64,000 nt of DNA from Galeruca laticollis (lineage: Eukaryota > Arthropoda > Insecta > Coleoptera > Chrysomelidae): assembly GCA_963921935.1 (NCBI GenBank), contig OY998180.1, positions 209,230,744-209,294,743 on the forward strand, written 5' to 3'. Shown here in pieces: positions 24,901 through 37,900 of this stretch. Position numbers and translations under genes: made by a program. Position 1 is the first letter of the stretch. Each line of letters opens with the position of its first letter. Below the pieces are notes generated by a model. That model did not search any database. It was not told where the DNA came from and saw only the letters and a list, made by a program, of their open reading frames with translations.

Positions 24901-27900
24901 CAATCCAAAAGGACGCGTCATTTTGCATCATGACAGTACAAGCTTATACATAATGCATGAAATAAGCACGTGTCTGGGCACACCAAATACCGAATTGTTT
25001 CCTTAAATTCAAGAAAAACTGCCAGACACCAGATTTTCTTCACCCAAAGAAGCGTTTGAGGAAATCAAAAAGCATGTTTTAGAGCTATCATTTTGTGACT
25101 GGGCAAAGTGATTTGAAGGGTGGTCCAATCACATGCAAGTGTATATAGAAATATATAGATCTTAGAGATGAATATTTTGAAAAGTTTTGGTTGGAAAATT
25201 GACATCTGAGTACTTTGTTTTTTCTTTGTTTAATAATGACAATGATAATTTAATTTTTAAATGGCATCCATACTGTATATATTAAAAAGTATTTTAAACA
25301 AGGACAAGGGACAATTCATTCAATTACTAAAGTTTCTAAATATTTTTTCTTGTATATTAAGATAAAGTAAATGATATTTGGTGAAATATGTATTTTCAGA
25401 AGAAAAATTAATCTATATTGAGTTATAACAACTCTACTTGTAAAATTATATAACAAATTATAAAAATCTATATAAAAAAATGAGCCTTTGAATATGAAAA
25501 AAAATTCTTCAGAAAAGAATGAAGCAATTTTGGTACAATTTATATAACATAGAAAAATGGTTATTTACCTAGTAGCTGAAGCAAGAATATTCATCAAAAT
25601 TATGTTTATATAGTCAATAAATGAGTATAGTAAAATTAAATAAACATACACTCACCGGCAAAAAAACTCAACCACCTAAAATTTTGCTGAAGTTTGTTGT
25701 CCAAGAACTTTTGTAATTTTTCATCGATTTTGTTTTGGTGTATTTATAACTTTAGTACATAGTATCATTTTGGTCATTGAACAGTAGTAGCTGAAGATAT
25801 TCGTACCTAGCACTGTTTTAAAATTCCGTCGCTCGTAGTTATCGACCAACCGGATATCATTTTGCGTTATTATAATTAATTACGGTGATAGGTGAAATTG
25901 ATTCCCTTTTTCCCTCCTCTATAGCTACGAGTATTTCACCGAAGATTTAAGGATTTACAACCTGCCAGTGCATAAGGTAAAATTAATTTTGTATGCAGTC
26001 CACTAATAAGATTTATTAATAGAAAAAAATAGAGACTATTCTTTTGTGCCATATCAAATTTCAATTGTTTCTACACCAAATTGTAGATAAATTCTTTGGT
26101 ATTAAAACAAACTCCAGAAAAGTTTTACAAAAATGTTGACAGCTTATTTATACAGTGAAAAAAAACCATGTATTTGTAGTCCAGTTTCTTAACACCCTGT
26201 GGAACAGTTCGGGAAATTTGTAGAGTTTACACGCAGTTTATTACAAAGACCATTCTCCAATCGGCAATTTATAAAAACATTAAATAGAATTAGATACGCA
26301 CATGGAAGATATCCAGAACATTTATATAAAATTGGATTGGCGGATTCACCGGATTGCTCATGTGTGGAACTTGGAACATTACAACACATAACTTTGGGTT
26401 GCCAAAACGTCCAGCGAGAGGTTGAAGAATTCCTACACCAACTGCGACAAAATGGGATAGATCTACCCACCAATTTAGACAGTATTTTGAATACAAGGAA
26501 TGATAATGTATATTAAGTAGTTTACCAACATTTGAAAAAAATTAAAAGGGATTTATGAAAAAGAAAAAAAAGATAAGAAAAAGAAAAGAAAAAAAGAGAA
26601 AAGAAAAAGGAGAAGAGAAAAATAAAAGAAATCCCACCCTTTAACATATTAACAAATTAACTTAAAGTTAAAATATAAGAAATGTTTTGTTTATTTAAAA
26701 AAAAATATGTATGTAAGTAGCCTTTTTTCGACGTATGTGAATATTGTCGCATGAGCCGCAGGCGAATGCGACAATCACATGAGTCGAAAAAGGCGTTTAC
26801 ATACGAATTGCATACAATATTTTTTCTACTACCGAAAATTTTATCAAAATACATAAGCTTATTATTAGTAATTTTCTTTGCGCACTGAAGTAGGTTTAAT
26901 TTTTCTTTAGAAGAAACTACAACGCTTTTATTGATTCTTAATAAAATATGTTATATGTTGATTAATATTTTGAACATTTTAATCAAAATTGCAACAACTT
27001 AACAAAACAACAGACGAATTCAATGATTAACAATACTAATATTTAAGGTGCAATTTGTGTACTCGGAAATTTTCGGAATATTTTGTTATTTTATTTTTCC
27101 TATACCACTCTTTTAACAAATTGTATTTTGTTTCGTAAATATTCACAGATTTTTGCGGCAATAAATCATTAGAAGCATTCTGTGCTACGTGTAATATGTT
27201 TGATGGTGTATTTTCAAAATAATCTCCTGAGAGATCATCAGAGGAATCCATCTTTATAATTATATGTACCTACCTATTCCGTTTTCTGAAAAAAGAATCT
27301 AAAATAACATCATAGTTTCCTAAAAATGTTCAATAATTAAATATAAATACTTTTGCTTACCCTAGATATAGTCGGAAGATCTCAATTTCAAATTTAAATG
27401 TCAGATTCAATGCACAAAGAAATGTCAGTCACTCACAGCCAACTTATAGGTACCTACCTATACATCCTATTCTATTATTTTTCAGTACCCATTAATTATT
27501 ACGTATGTACTTTACTGAATTCTATATGTTTCAATCTCGGATTTAAAAAAAAAACTTAAGATTTGATATCCGTTTATTATACCTACCTATATTTTTCCAA
27601 GACTGGATAAAACTACATACAAATTGAACGTTTTTCTTTACGCACTAGTGCGTAAAGTAATGTTTTACGCACTTGAAAGTGTGTCTAAAGTACGTACTTT
27701 ACGCACGGTAGTAGAAAAATATATTATTCTGTATTAGATGTAGTACTAACGAAAAATATAGCGCTGGACAATTGGACTACGACCATGGACAATAACTAAA
27801 ACACACACATACACAATTGTTTCTACGCCAAATTGTAGACATTTTTTGGTATTAAAACAAACTTCAGAAAAGTTTTCCAAAAATGTTGATAGCTTATTTA

Positions 27901-30900
27901 TAAAGGCTAAAAAAAAACCTTGTATTTGTAGTGCAATTTCCTAACACCCCGTGGAACAATTCGGGAAATTTGTAGAGTATACGCTCAGTGTATTATAAAG
28001 ACCATCCTTTTCGCCATCTTTCAGTTTCTATTTCACATTGATATCTTGATTTCTTTTGAAGATACACATATTCAAATAAAAGCCTGGAATTGTTTTACGG
28101 AAAAAATTTAATTTGTAATGTTTTAATATTCAACAGTAATTTGAACCAAAAAGAAAAACATAATTGGCATTTTTCAATATTTCGTATGCCCATCTCCAGC
28201 GGAAATAACTGCACGCAATTGAATTGATAAGAAGAATAATGCGATCTAGAGAAATTGCGTCATATTCAGCTTGCAACGCAAAACGCAGTGTTTCGGGTAG
28301 TATAGGACGACGACGAATGTTTCTTTGAATTTCATCCCGAGATTTTCAATTGAATTTCGATCTGGTAAAATGAAGTAATCTCCAACAAATGGAGCATAGG
28401 GAACTACAGCTTCCTGAAGGACTTCTTGTATGTAATGTTGAGTATTTAGAGCTCTGTTTTCAATAAACAATAATTCGGTACGTGCTGCTCTTGATATACC
28501 GGCCCATACCATAACAGAACTTCCTTGATATGATACTCGTTCAGATATGGTGCAGTCGGCAAACTTCTCATTGCGCCGTCTGTATACTAAACCTCGATTT
28601 ATCATTGAACAATACACTAGTGCAAATGTAAGCCGGTCTTGTTGATGTCATGGCTGTAGTTGTGGACCTGTAGCTGGTCTACGTGATTAAATTCCATGTT
28701 CTCCAAATCTTTTTATAACATTCCTTTCTCTTATAATAACTCCTCGTACATTTCTTAAACAATGTTGCAGAAAAGGAGCAGTTGTTCTTCGCTCTCTTAA
28801 TGTAAAGAGGATGATGAACTGGTCAACAGCACCTATGGTTGCTCTTCTTCTACCGGAGCTATGTCACCTATTACAATTCCCTGTCCCCAAATAACATTCC
28901 AAGCATATTGCAATGTAATTCGGGGTATTTCTAAGACTCAAGGCACATTTCGTTGACTTCGACCATCTTCAATTAAAGCTACAATTTTGCATACATTCTC
29001 AGTACTTAAAACCATTTTGACACATTGAATATTTATTTACGATAGTTTGACATACGCCTACTTAATTATTTTGACAGAAGATACCTTCGTTTTCGTTACT
29101 TAATCGAGCTTGGCGTGATTACAAAATTTCAGGCTTTTATTTGAATATGTGTATCTTCAAAAGAAATCAAGATATCAAGGTGAAATAAAATCTAAAAGAT
29201 GGTCTTTGTAATAAACTCTACAAATTTCCCAAACTGTTTGACTACAAATACATGGTTTTTTTCACCCTGTATAAATAAGCTATAAAAATGTTTGGCAAAC
29301 TTTTAATACCAAAGAATGTATCTACAATTTGGCGTAGAAACAATTGAAATCGATGAAAACTTACGAAAGTTCTTGGACAAGGAACTTCAGCAAAATTTTA
29401 GGTGGTCGAGTTTTTTTTGCCGGTGAATATATATTTTAATTTTTGACAGCTCTATATTGTGCTTCCCACTATATCCCTCATGAACTATATATTTCTCAGG
29501 ATCATTTACCAAATTATTTTCCAATTTTCTGTCACTGTTCCTTCCCAAAACTCACTCAAACAACTACATTTAATGTAAGCCCCATACCTCGTATCAGTTT
29601 TATCTCCATTCTTCTGATGGAAGAACTTTGTAACACATTTTGAATTACTTTGTATTTTAATTGGAATTTTACAATAAAGTAATTTCAAAAATACTCTAAA
29701 TAACTAAGGATTGGAAAAAATTAGTCTAATTCATTACTCAACAGATAATAAAACCAAAGCCTCAAAACTAAAACTATGACAAAGGAAGATCTTAAAAGCA
29801 AATTTGAGTGGCCACTAAAGAAAAAAAAAATTTGCAAATTTAAAAAATATGTACCAAATAATTTTTATGACAGGAAATCATATACTGGAGAGATGGAAAC
29901 TAGGTTCATTTTCTTATTTATAATCAATATTTTTATAATGAGTTCAAATACTAGTTGCTTATATACTCTTGTGTAATTCAAATAGATGTATTCTACTGGT
30001 AATTCACTGGAATTCTGTAAGGGGAAAATGACCCTAACGCTATTTCATTATTTTTTATTAATATCAAAGTTAATACTGGAAGTTTTCTGAATTCTGTGCT
30101 AGTTCAAGTCCGATAATATCTTCGACATATAGGGGGAATACAACATTAATTTCACATATATACAACTACATTAAATTTCTATACTGCATTCTTTTAATTA
30201 ATGCATAATTTTACGCAATTTAATACTGTAACAAATTTCTTCAACACAGACAAGTTAAACATATTTTTTATTTTAGAGACACACTTAAACAAATTATCGA
30301 AATATATATATATATATATATTACATACAATGTGAGTCTCTAACTAGGAATACATTCAGTCAAGCAAATACAATTTTTTTGTTCTCGAACAGGATGATTA
30401 GTTTCTAGAATTGCGCACTTTTTGATGTATTTATTTATCGAATGGCACGTCAACGTTATCAGTTGTTTCAGTAAAAGTGCAGTAATTCATCTGCTATCTC
30501 TGGGTCACCGCTCTCGGGAAAGTTTTTATATAGCGATTCGGTTTCGTTCCTCAAGCCCGGTAGCTCAACAGATGTGTTTTCTTGGTTTGCATAGATCCAA
30601 CAAATCTATAATAGTTTTCCTGTTTAGTGGGGATCCATCCGAGACAGCTGTCAAGCTCAGATTTGAAGAGTTGCCAGTTGGCTTTTTAAAGTTTCATCTG
30701 GGCCTTGGAAACGATTTCAGTATTGGAATTTGAATACCCACTTCGTGTAATATTGGTTGGTGTCTGCTTTTGGGGGAATCCTTAAGGACCTTCCTAGAGG
30801 TTGTGATGGGTTGGCCATTTTGATTTGATGTTACAAAAGTAAGATCGGGATTATATTCTCTACCCCAAACCGCAGATTTGAAAGTTCCCCTGTCTTTGAC

Positions 30901-31834
30901 GTTGAATACCAGGTACAGACTTTGGTCTTCAGCCCAGCCAGCTAGTATTTCATTTTGGTAGTACTTCCAGTTGGTGTGGTAGCTGTTAAAATCTCCAGTG
31001 TACAGAATTGGGTGAGGTAAGTCCGAGGGTACGTGCGGGGGCCAATGAGTTGATGGGGGTTTACAAATTAACTACGTTCATGTCCCCTAGCCTCACCACT
31101 ATTATGTGAATATCGTCATCTGTGAATGCGGTTATCAGCTTAATGTTCTTTATGTCGTTCCTGTCATATGTTATTAGTTTCTATGTATGATGGTAGGTGA
31201 TGCCAATTATGTCATAGCCAGCAATATTACTCCTCATTCTAGCCTTTGGCCAGATGAGTTTCCTGGACGAGCACTACGTCAACGTTGTTATCCTTACATA
31301 TGCGTCGAATTTTTATTACTTGTCATTTAAAAGTAATTCACAAAACACAAACTAATAAATATCCTTGTTCGATACGATGCTACTCTCCCTAGCTGTTTTT
31401 ATTCATCTTTTTTGTTTGACATTGTCAACATCAACCCAGTTTGACAAAAATTATAAACAAATACTTCTCGACTTTCCATTTTTAAATTGCCAGAATTATT
31501 TCATTGAGTTGAATAAGATTCATTCATTTTTCGAATTATTTGATGTTTGTTGAATATCTTGTAAAGGACAAGTAATCAAAGTTTGATATTTGGTATACCG
31601 TACTGACATATCTCAAATTTAGGACCCGCTTTCCTTAGACTAAAAAGGGCGGAATTTAAAATACTAATCGACCTGCCCGAGCATATTTCCAACAAAGCGA
31701 CATCGCGGCTGTTCATTGGATATATAGAAATTGGGTTGTCAATTTAAAATTATTTTACTTTTAAGTAAATATTTTACGTACCTCGCTTCGCTCGGTAGTC
31801 AGTAATTTAGTTATAAGTATTATTAATATTTTAA

Positions 31835-31918
<84 letters not shown>

Positions 31919-34900
31919 TAAAAAAATTTAAAAAATTCAAGTTTCCAGACCAAAAAATTGAAAATTTTGGTTTCCAGAAAATGTGTGGAAAAAGTTATAT
32001 ATTATTACGTATTTCGTGTTGTAGAATCCAAAAAATATGTCAGTTTTCGATTTTGATGTATAGTTTTCTGGAAAATTTAATTTTCATTAGTTCTCAATTT
32101 TCCACTCGAAATAATTCTTTCGAACTGACACATTTTTTGGATTCCAGCGTAGCGGGAAAACCTTATATGAGCGCGTAGAGAATTTAATTTAGAGAGAAAA
32201 CTCAAATAAACGAATCGTCTTCCTCCAACCCCCTTCACCATCACTATAGCTATCTCAGTTCGAGATATCAACTTTCGACCTCAAAATAAAATCCCTTTGG
32301 GTCACCGCCGTAACAAAAAAATATGCCCCCCTTCCTCTCACCCCTCCAATTTAACTGATCCTCTGCAACTGAAATCCACTTTTTAATTATTCAAGTTAGC
32401 TCAAAAATAAAAATGTTTCTGAAATAGAAAATTCCGACTGGTACATAAACCGATTTTTTTGATTTGAAGAATTATACAGGGAAAAATTAAAAAGTATTTT
32501 TGCAAATATTTTTTTTTCAAATTTCCAGAAATTAATATGCCAGCGTTAGAGATCATGTCAAACTCTCTTCAAAAACATATAACAAAACTTTTCGGTTCCC
32601 CTTTTTGGGGGGGTCTAGAGATGGTCAAAAACCGACTTCTTTCGACTTTGGTTAGGTTTACTATAAACGGTAGCGGAAAACTGCCAAATGCGTTTTAAAC
32701 GGAATAACTCGACACGTACATGGGACATTTGAAAGTGTGGGGAAATATACAGGAAAGTAAATTTAAAAAATTTTATTTATGAAATTTCGAATTATAAGTA
32801 TAAGTATAAGACAACTTGTCAGGTTAAACCTTTTACGATGATATATGGGGACGGCACCCTCTGCCCCCCTTTATTTTAGGTTCAGCATTTGCTAAATATT
32901 GATGCTGGAATCGTGATTTTCGAGGGATCTTCCGGATTTGAGGTGCCTATAGGCGTCATGGGCTTGAAATATTTTTAGGGCCCCCCTAATGAGACCCCCA
33001 GCAGTGGAACAGAAATGAACGTGGAAGTTTGCGATAATGTTTTTAGGCATATTCCCATCCGGCCTATAGTACGATGATCGAAAAAAAAATCCCCTCAAAA
33101 TTTAGCGCGTCTTGTGTCGCCATCTTTTTCGATAAAATGATTAAACTATATACACCAATCGATAGAAAAAAAAATTAGACTTTTCATGAGTATATACAGG
33201 GTTGTGAAAACATTATTTCGAAATTTTTGAATATCGAATTTTCGGATTTGGCAAATTATACTTCTATTATAGGGGCTAAAAAATTCTCTCGCAAAAACAA
33301 ATTTATTCGTCCATAAACTTAATTGTAGTTAGGGGGGCATATTTTTCTTGTGAGGTAACTGTTATGTACTATCATATCCCACTATCAAGTACACGGCAAA
33401 CATTTTTTTTTTATTAATATTTGTCCCACCTGACCCCCTCAGATTTTCTAGAGGCCCAATTTCTACGTCAATGTTCATCATTTTTGACAGTTTTTTGTAT
33501 TTCTACGATTTTTCCTTCCCCTTCAAAAACCTAGCTTTTAACCAGGTGTAAGAACCGACTTTAAAGAGCAAATTTTCAAAATGCTACCATTGATACGAAA
33601 TTTGGTACGGGGGTGTAAAATTGACCCAGGAACACGATTCCGACATTTAAAATTGTTCCTAAACTAAGTTTTAGCTGTTAAAATGTAACTTGAAATTTTC
33701 GCCAGGACCCATTAAGGGGAAGGGGTCGGTAACTTTTATGCCACCATTGACGCTGCTGTCCCTGTCGAGCAGGCTGGTGTTGTCCGTAACAACTTTCATT
33801 GAGGCTGGGTTCGAAAAGTGTGAAAAAACAGCTGTCACGTTATTGAAAATGGAATTTTCCGGAAAACTATACATCAAAATCGAAACCGGACATATTTTTT
33901 GGATTCTACAACATGAAATACATAATAATATATAAAACTTTTTACATACATTCACTGAAAACTGGAAATTTTTTGGTCTGGAAACCAAAATTTTTGAAAT
34001 CTTTTTAATATACCTCCATTTAAAATTATTTTTGAAACTAAGGAAGATATCGACTTCTTTCTCACACCATTCGATAAAGGAAACATGACGTTAACGAAAA
34101 AGTTGAACGATAAATTTGACGAAAATGTTTTAATTAATAATTACCGATCATATTTCGTTTCTTTCATTTAATATTTGTAAGAATTATACAGGGTTAAAAT
34201 TTAGGTAAACATTTTTATTAAAATTCACCCTAAAAGATTCGTAACAGCCACGTTTATGAATTAGAAAGACCGAAATTGGTAAAAATCGAAAGAGGGAAAA
34301 AATAAATGTAATACTTTTCAACAGTTTGCACTATTTGAAGTAACAGTCTACAAAAAAGGGGAAATTAAGGAGCAATAAATGTTAGAGATCAGTATTGACA
34401 TTATAGACTAAGAGAGCCGGACGGGAAAAATTTACTACTTACGTTCGGCACCATGAGTGCCCATCAACTAAGTACTACCGCCTAAAGAAAAACGTTTGAG
34501 CACTATGCCGTCTATTTTGCGTGGCACATGGGTTATCTGCGAAAAGTCAAACTTAGTATTTTTGTACCTGGTAAATTAATTAAATCAATATGTACGGCAT
34601 TTCAAACCAAGCTAGATATTGGAAAACTAAGACACAAAAACCTTGCGCCGTACAAAAATGACGGTGCTGGAAAGAATAAAAAATTTCCATTTTCCGCAAA
34701 TTTTCTTCGAAGAAAAAATTATAGAAAACTGTACGGCATTTCCAGTTTAAGTAAATAAATTTATTCAAAAGAAATATTATACTATGCCGTATCACTTCTC
34801 TGGCACTAAGTGCTTTTACCCTGACGCCCATGCTGTCATTTCAACCCCTTCGAAAAAAATCATTAGAGGCACCTTAAAATTAAAAGAATTAGAAAGTACA

Positions 34901-37900
34901 ATATAAAAATAAACGTTAAATAATAGTGCCGTACATTTTCTATGGCACATGAGCTCATTGCAGGGAAATGAATTTTGAAAATGAAAAAAAATATCCCTAG
35001 CTAAGGGATATTGTTTTTAATAAAAATTTCCTGTACGGCATTTGTGCCCTAATCGAATTTATTAAAAATTAGGTATTAAAAAAATGTTGCCGTATAAATA
35101 TCATGGCACACAGTGGAAAAGAGTCCCTACAGTTTGAAAAAAAAACGTTTGCACATCACAATTTTTTTCCGTAAAGTAATTTGTTTATTTTGTAAAAATG
35201 TATTTTTTATTTAGCTGTATATATTTAAAATCCAATGAATAAAATTGTTTTATGTAGGATGAGGTAAAATGAGGTAAACATTACATATTTGTCAGTTAAC
35301 TATAAGTTAATTTAAATTTATAATAACATTAATTGATTTCATTATTTTAGATACTGGTGATGATGACCTTGATAATGATAATTCTGAAACAGATTCCGAA
35401 AGCGAACTCGAAATTGGAGATAATGAAGACGATTTTAATTGATTTTATTAATATGTATTTCCATTTATTACATTATATTTATTTTTTGTATTTTATGTAA
35501 CAGAATAAAAACCAACATAAAAGTTTCAATAATATTTTTTTATAATTTTCTAAAAATAAAATTATTTTTGAAAAGGAAACTGTGTGTAGCGTAAGTATGT
35601 ACAAAGATTCATTTCATTCAGTTTTTTCATTTTGTTCAAGTATTAAAGTTTTAAAATGATACACTGAAGGATTAATGTTTTATTCTTAAAAAACTGAAAT
35701 TTTAAATTTGTACGAAAATGTATGTAATGGTAATAATCGATTGATCTTAACATATAATGACTCTTTTTACTCCTTTAAACGATAAATTTGAAAATATTTT
35801 TGAATTATTGTGATACCTACAAATTTGCAAAAATTATAAACGTTTTGCATTTTAGTTTTTATCATTTCTCAATCAAATTAAACGTTTATGGTCTCATTTT
35901 ATTCAGTCTTTTATTTCTTCAAGTTATTATAGTTTTATAACGGTATATCGAAAGATTAAGTATTCATATTCAAACAATTTTTTTCAATTTACAAAAAGTG
36001 GTAAGAACACGCTAATTTTCCAATTATCCACTAAAATTAAACGTCACATTTTACTCGTTTTTCCATATTCATTGAATTCTAATAACTTTGTGACTGCATT
36101 AAAATCTTAAATATATGGATTTCAAAGACTAATTTGTAAATTGAAAATTTTTGTTTTGAAATTTTCAAATTTCGAGTTAGATTAAAAATGTCACGGTATA
36201 CCCTCTAATGAAGAAGCTTTTTGCCAATTCATTGGCAGCGGTTTTTTATGTTCCACCAAAATGTAACGGCATTATTATTTTTTACTATAACATATTTTAT
36301 ATGATATATTTCTTTATAAATTGCAATGATTAAGGTACAGGAAATTTTAGTTTTTGACTATCAGTAATACTTATATTTCAAATTATAAAAATCGTATATA
36401 TCGTATTCGATGAATGTTCCATCAGAAAATGCGGCGATATAATTTTTTATCACTATTAAATTCTCTTAATATTATGTGCTAAATGCCGTACTGGAAAATT
36501 TAATTTTATAATATAGTGAAAATTCCTCGTAAAACCCCACTAACATTGGAAAAGTCTGGCATTAAAAACGTACGGCAAGCATAATTTTATTTATATTAAC
36601 CTTTAAACAATTTATAACTGCAATAAAATTGAATATAGACTATTACTGGAGTTGCTGTTAATGCATTTTCAAAATTGGAAAAATTATAAAAAATTTCTTT
36701 TATTTATATTCAATTATTTTTTTCTGGTGCCAATGAATTTGTACGGCACTTTTGAATAAAGAATAGAATATGGAATAACTTGCTTCCAAAATTTTTGCCG
36801 TTCAGGAAAAAATGATTTTTACCCCAACACAAAAGACTCCAAATTCAGAGGACACATAATCAGGTTATACATTTTTTTTGCCAAATATTTTATACGGCAC
36901 TCATGAATTTCTTTATTTTAGATCATAAGTAAACCATTGAACTTTGTGCCATACGTCCTCTAATGATTTTTTACAAATGGGTTGAAATGACAGCATGGGT
37001 GTCAAGGTAAAAGCACTTAGTGCCAGAGAAATGATACGGCATAGTATAATATTTCTTTTGAATAAATTTATTTACTTTAATCCGAAATACCGTACGGTTT
37101 TTTATAATTTTTTCTTCGAAGAAAATTTGCGGAAAATGGAAATTATTAATTCTTTCCAGCACCGTAATTTTTGTACGGTACAAGGTTTTTGTGCCATAGT
37201 TTTCCAATATCTAGCTTGGTTCGAAATGCCGTACATTCAGATTTAATTAATTTATCAGGTACAAAAATACCAAGTTTGACTTTTCGCAGATTATCCATGT
37301 GGCACGCAAAATAGACGGCATAGTGCTCAAACGTTTTTCTTTAGGCGGTAGTACTTAGTTGATGGGCACTCATGGTGCCGAACGTAAGTAGTAAATTTTT
37401 CCCGTCCGGCTTTTAGTCTATAAATGCGTAGTTATATACAACGAAAAAGAAATAGTAGTGGATTGGATAGTCCAGGGAAGAGAAATGTTGGGAGCTGTAG
37501 ATACCTCAAAACTAAAACCGACAAAATACCGAACAAAAGTAAATTGAGCTGTAATAAATGCAATGGTAGAAAGAGGCGTAGGTATTTCAACAAGAAGATA
37601 TAAAGTATTTGGATCGATTCATCGTATAAATATAAATATATCAAATAAATTGAACAAATTTTGATGGTTTAAAAAAAAAGACATATTTTTCAGTTTCCAT
37701 TAAACGGGACAAAATGCAAACTATAATCAGCCAATCTAATTTAAAAGTAATTGTATATATAATCTGTTAAATATTTTGATTATCATAAAAATTATGCATT
37801 AACAAGAATCTGACCAGCATATTTACTAAATAGTTGTATATATGAATTTAAAACTATATTAAGGGTACTTCAAAAATGAATCTACAGCCTAAAACTATAT

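Larger units (their letters stand above)
26815..27725 (-). mobile_element. Crypton-like fragment between inverted ends
   Basis: TTTTTCTACTACCG (26821-26834) is mirrored by CGGTAGTAGAAAAA (27706-27719). Inside is a minus-strand frame resembling the N-terminus of Crypton-type tyrosine recombinases, plus a short palindrome next to the right end. Classical Cryptons lack inverted repeats, so the ends may belong to another small element that carries the fragment. Confidence 0.5.
25649..29429 (-). mobile_element. Compound Tc1-like transposon with nested insertions
   Basis: Bounded by TA at 25647-25648 and 29430-29431. Left end CACTCACCGGCAAAAAAACT and right end (reverse complement) TATTCACCGGCAAAAAAAAC continue as long arms around CACCTAAAATTTTGCTGAAG and GTTTCTACnCCAAATTGTAG. 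A minus-strand transposase relic is at 28245-29015. The left inner arm occurs twice in direct orientation (26056-26252 and 27813-28100). Between them lie a retrotransposon tail, a hairpin and a Crypton-like piece, so the element has grown by nested insertion or recombination. Confidence 0.75.

Noticed and set aside
37440..37640. Plus-strand transposon relic (EIVVDWIVQGREM)
   Set aside because: Coding-like, but I could not match it to a family with enough confidence to name it.
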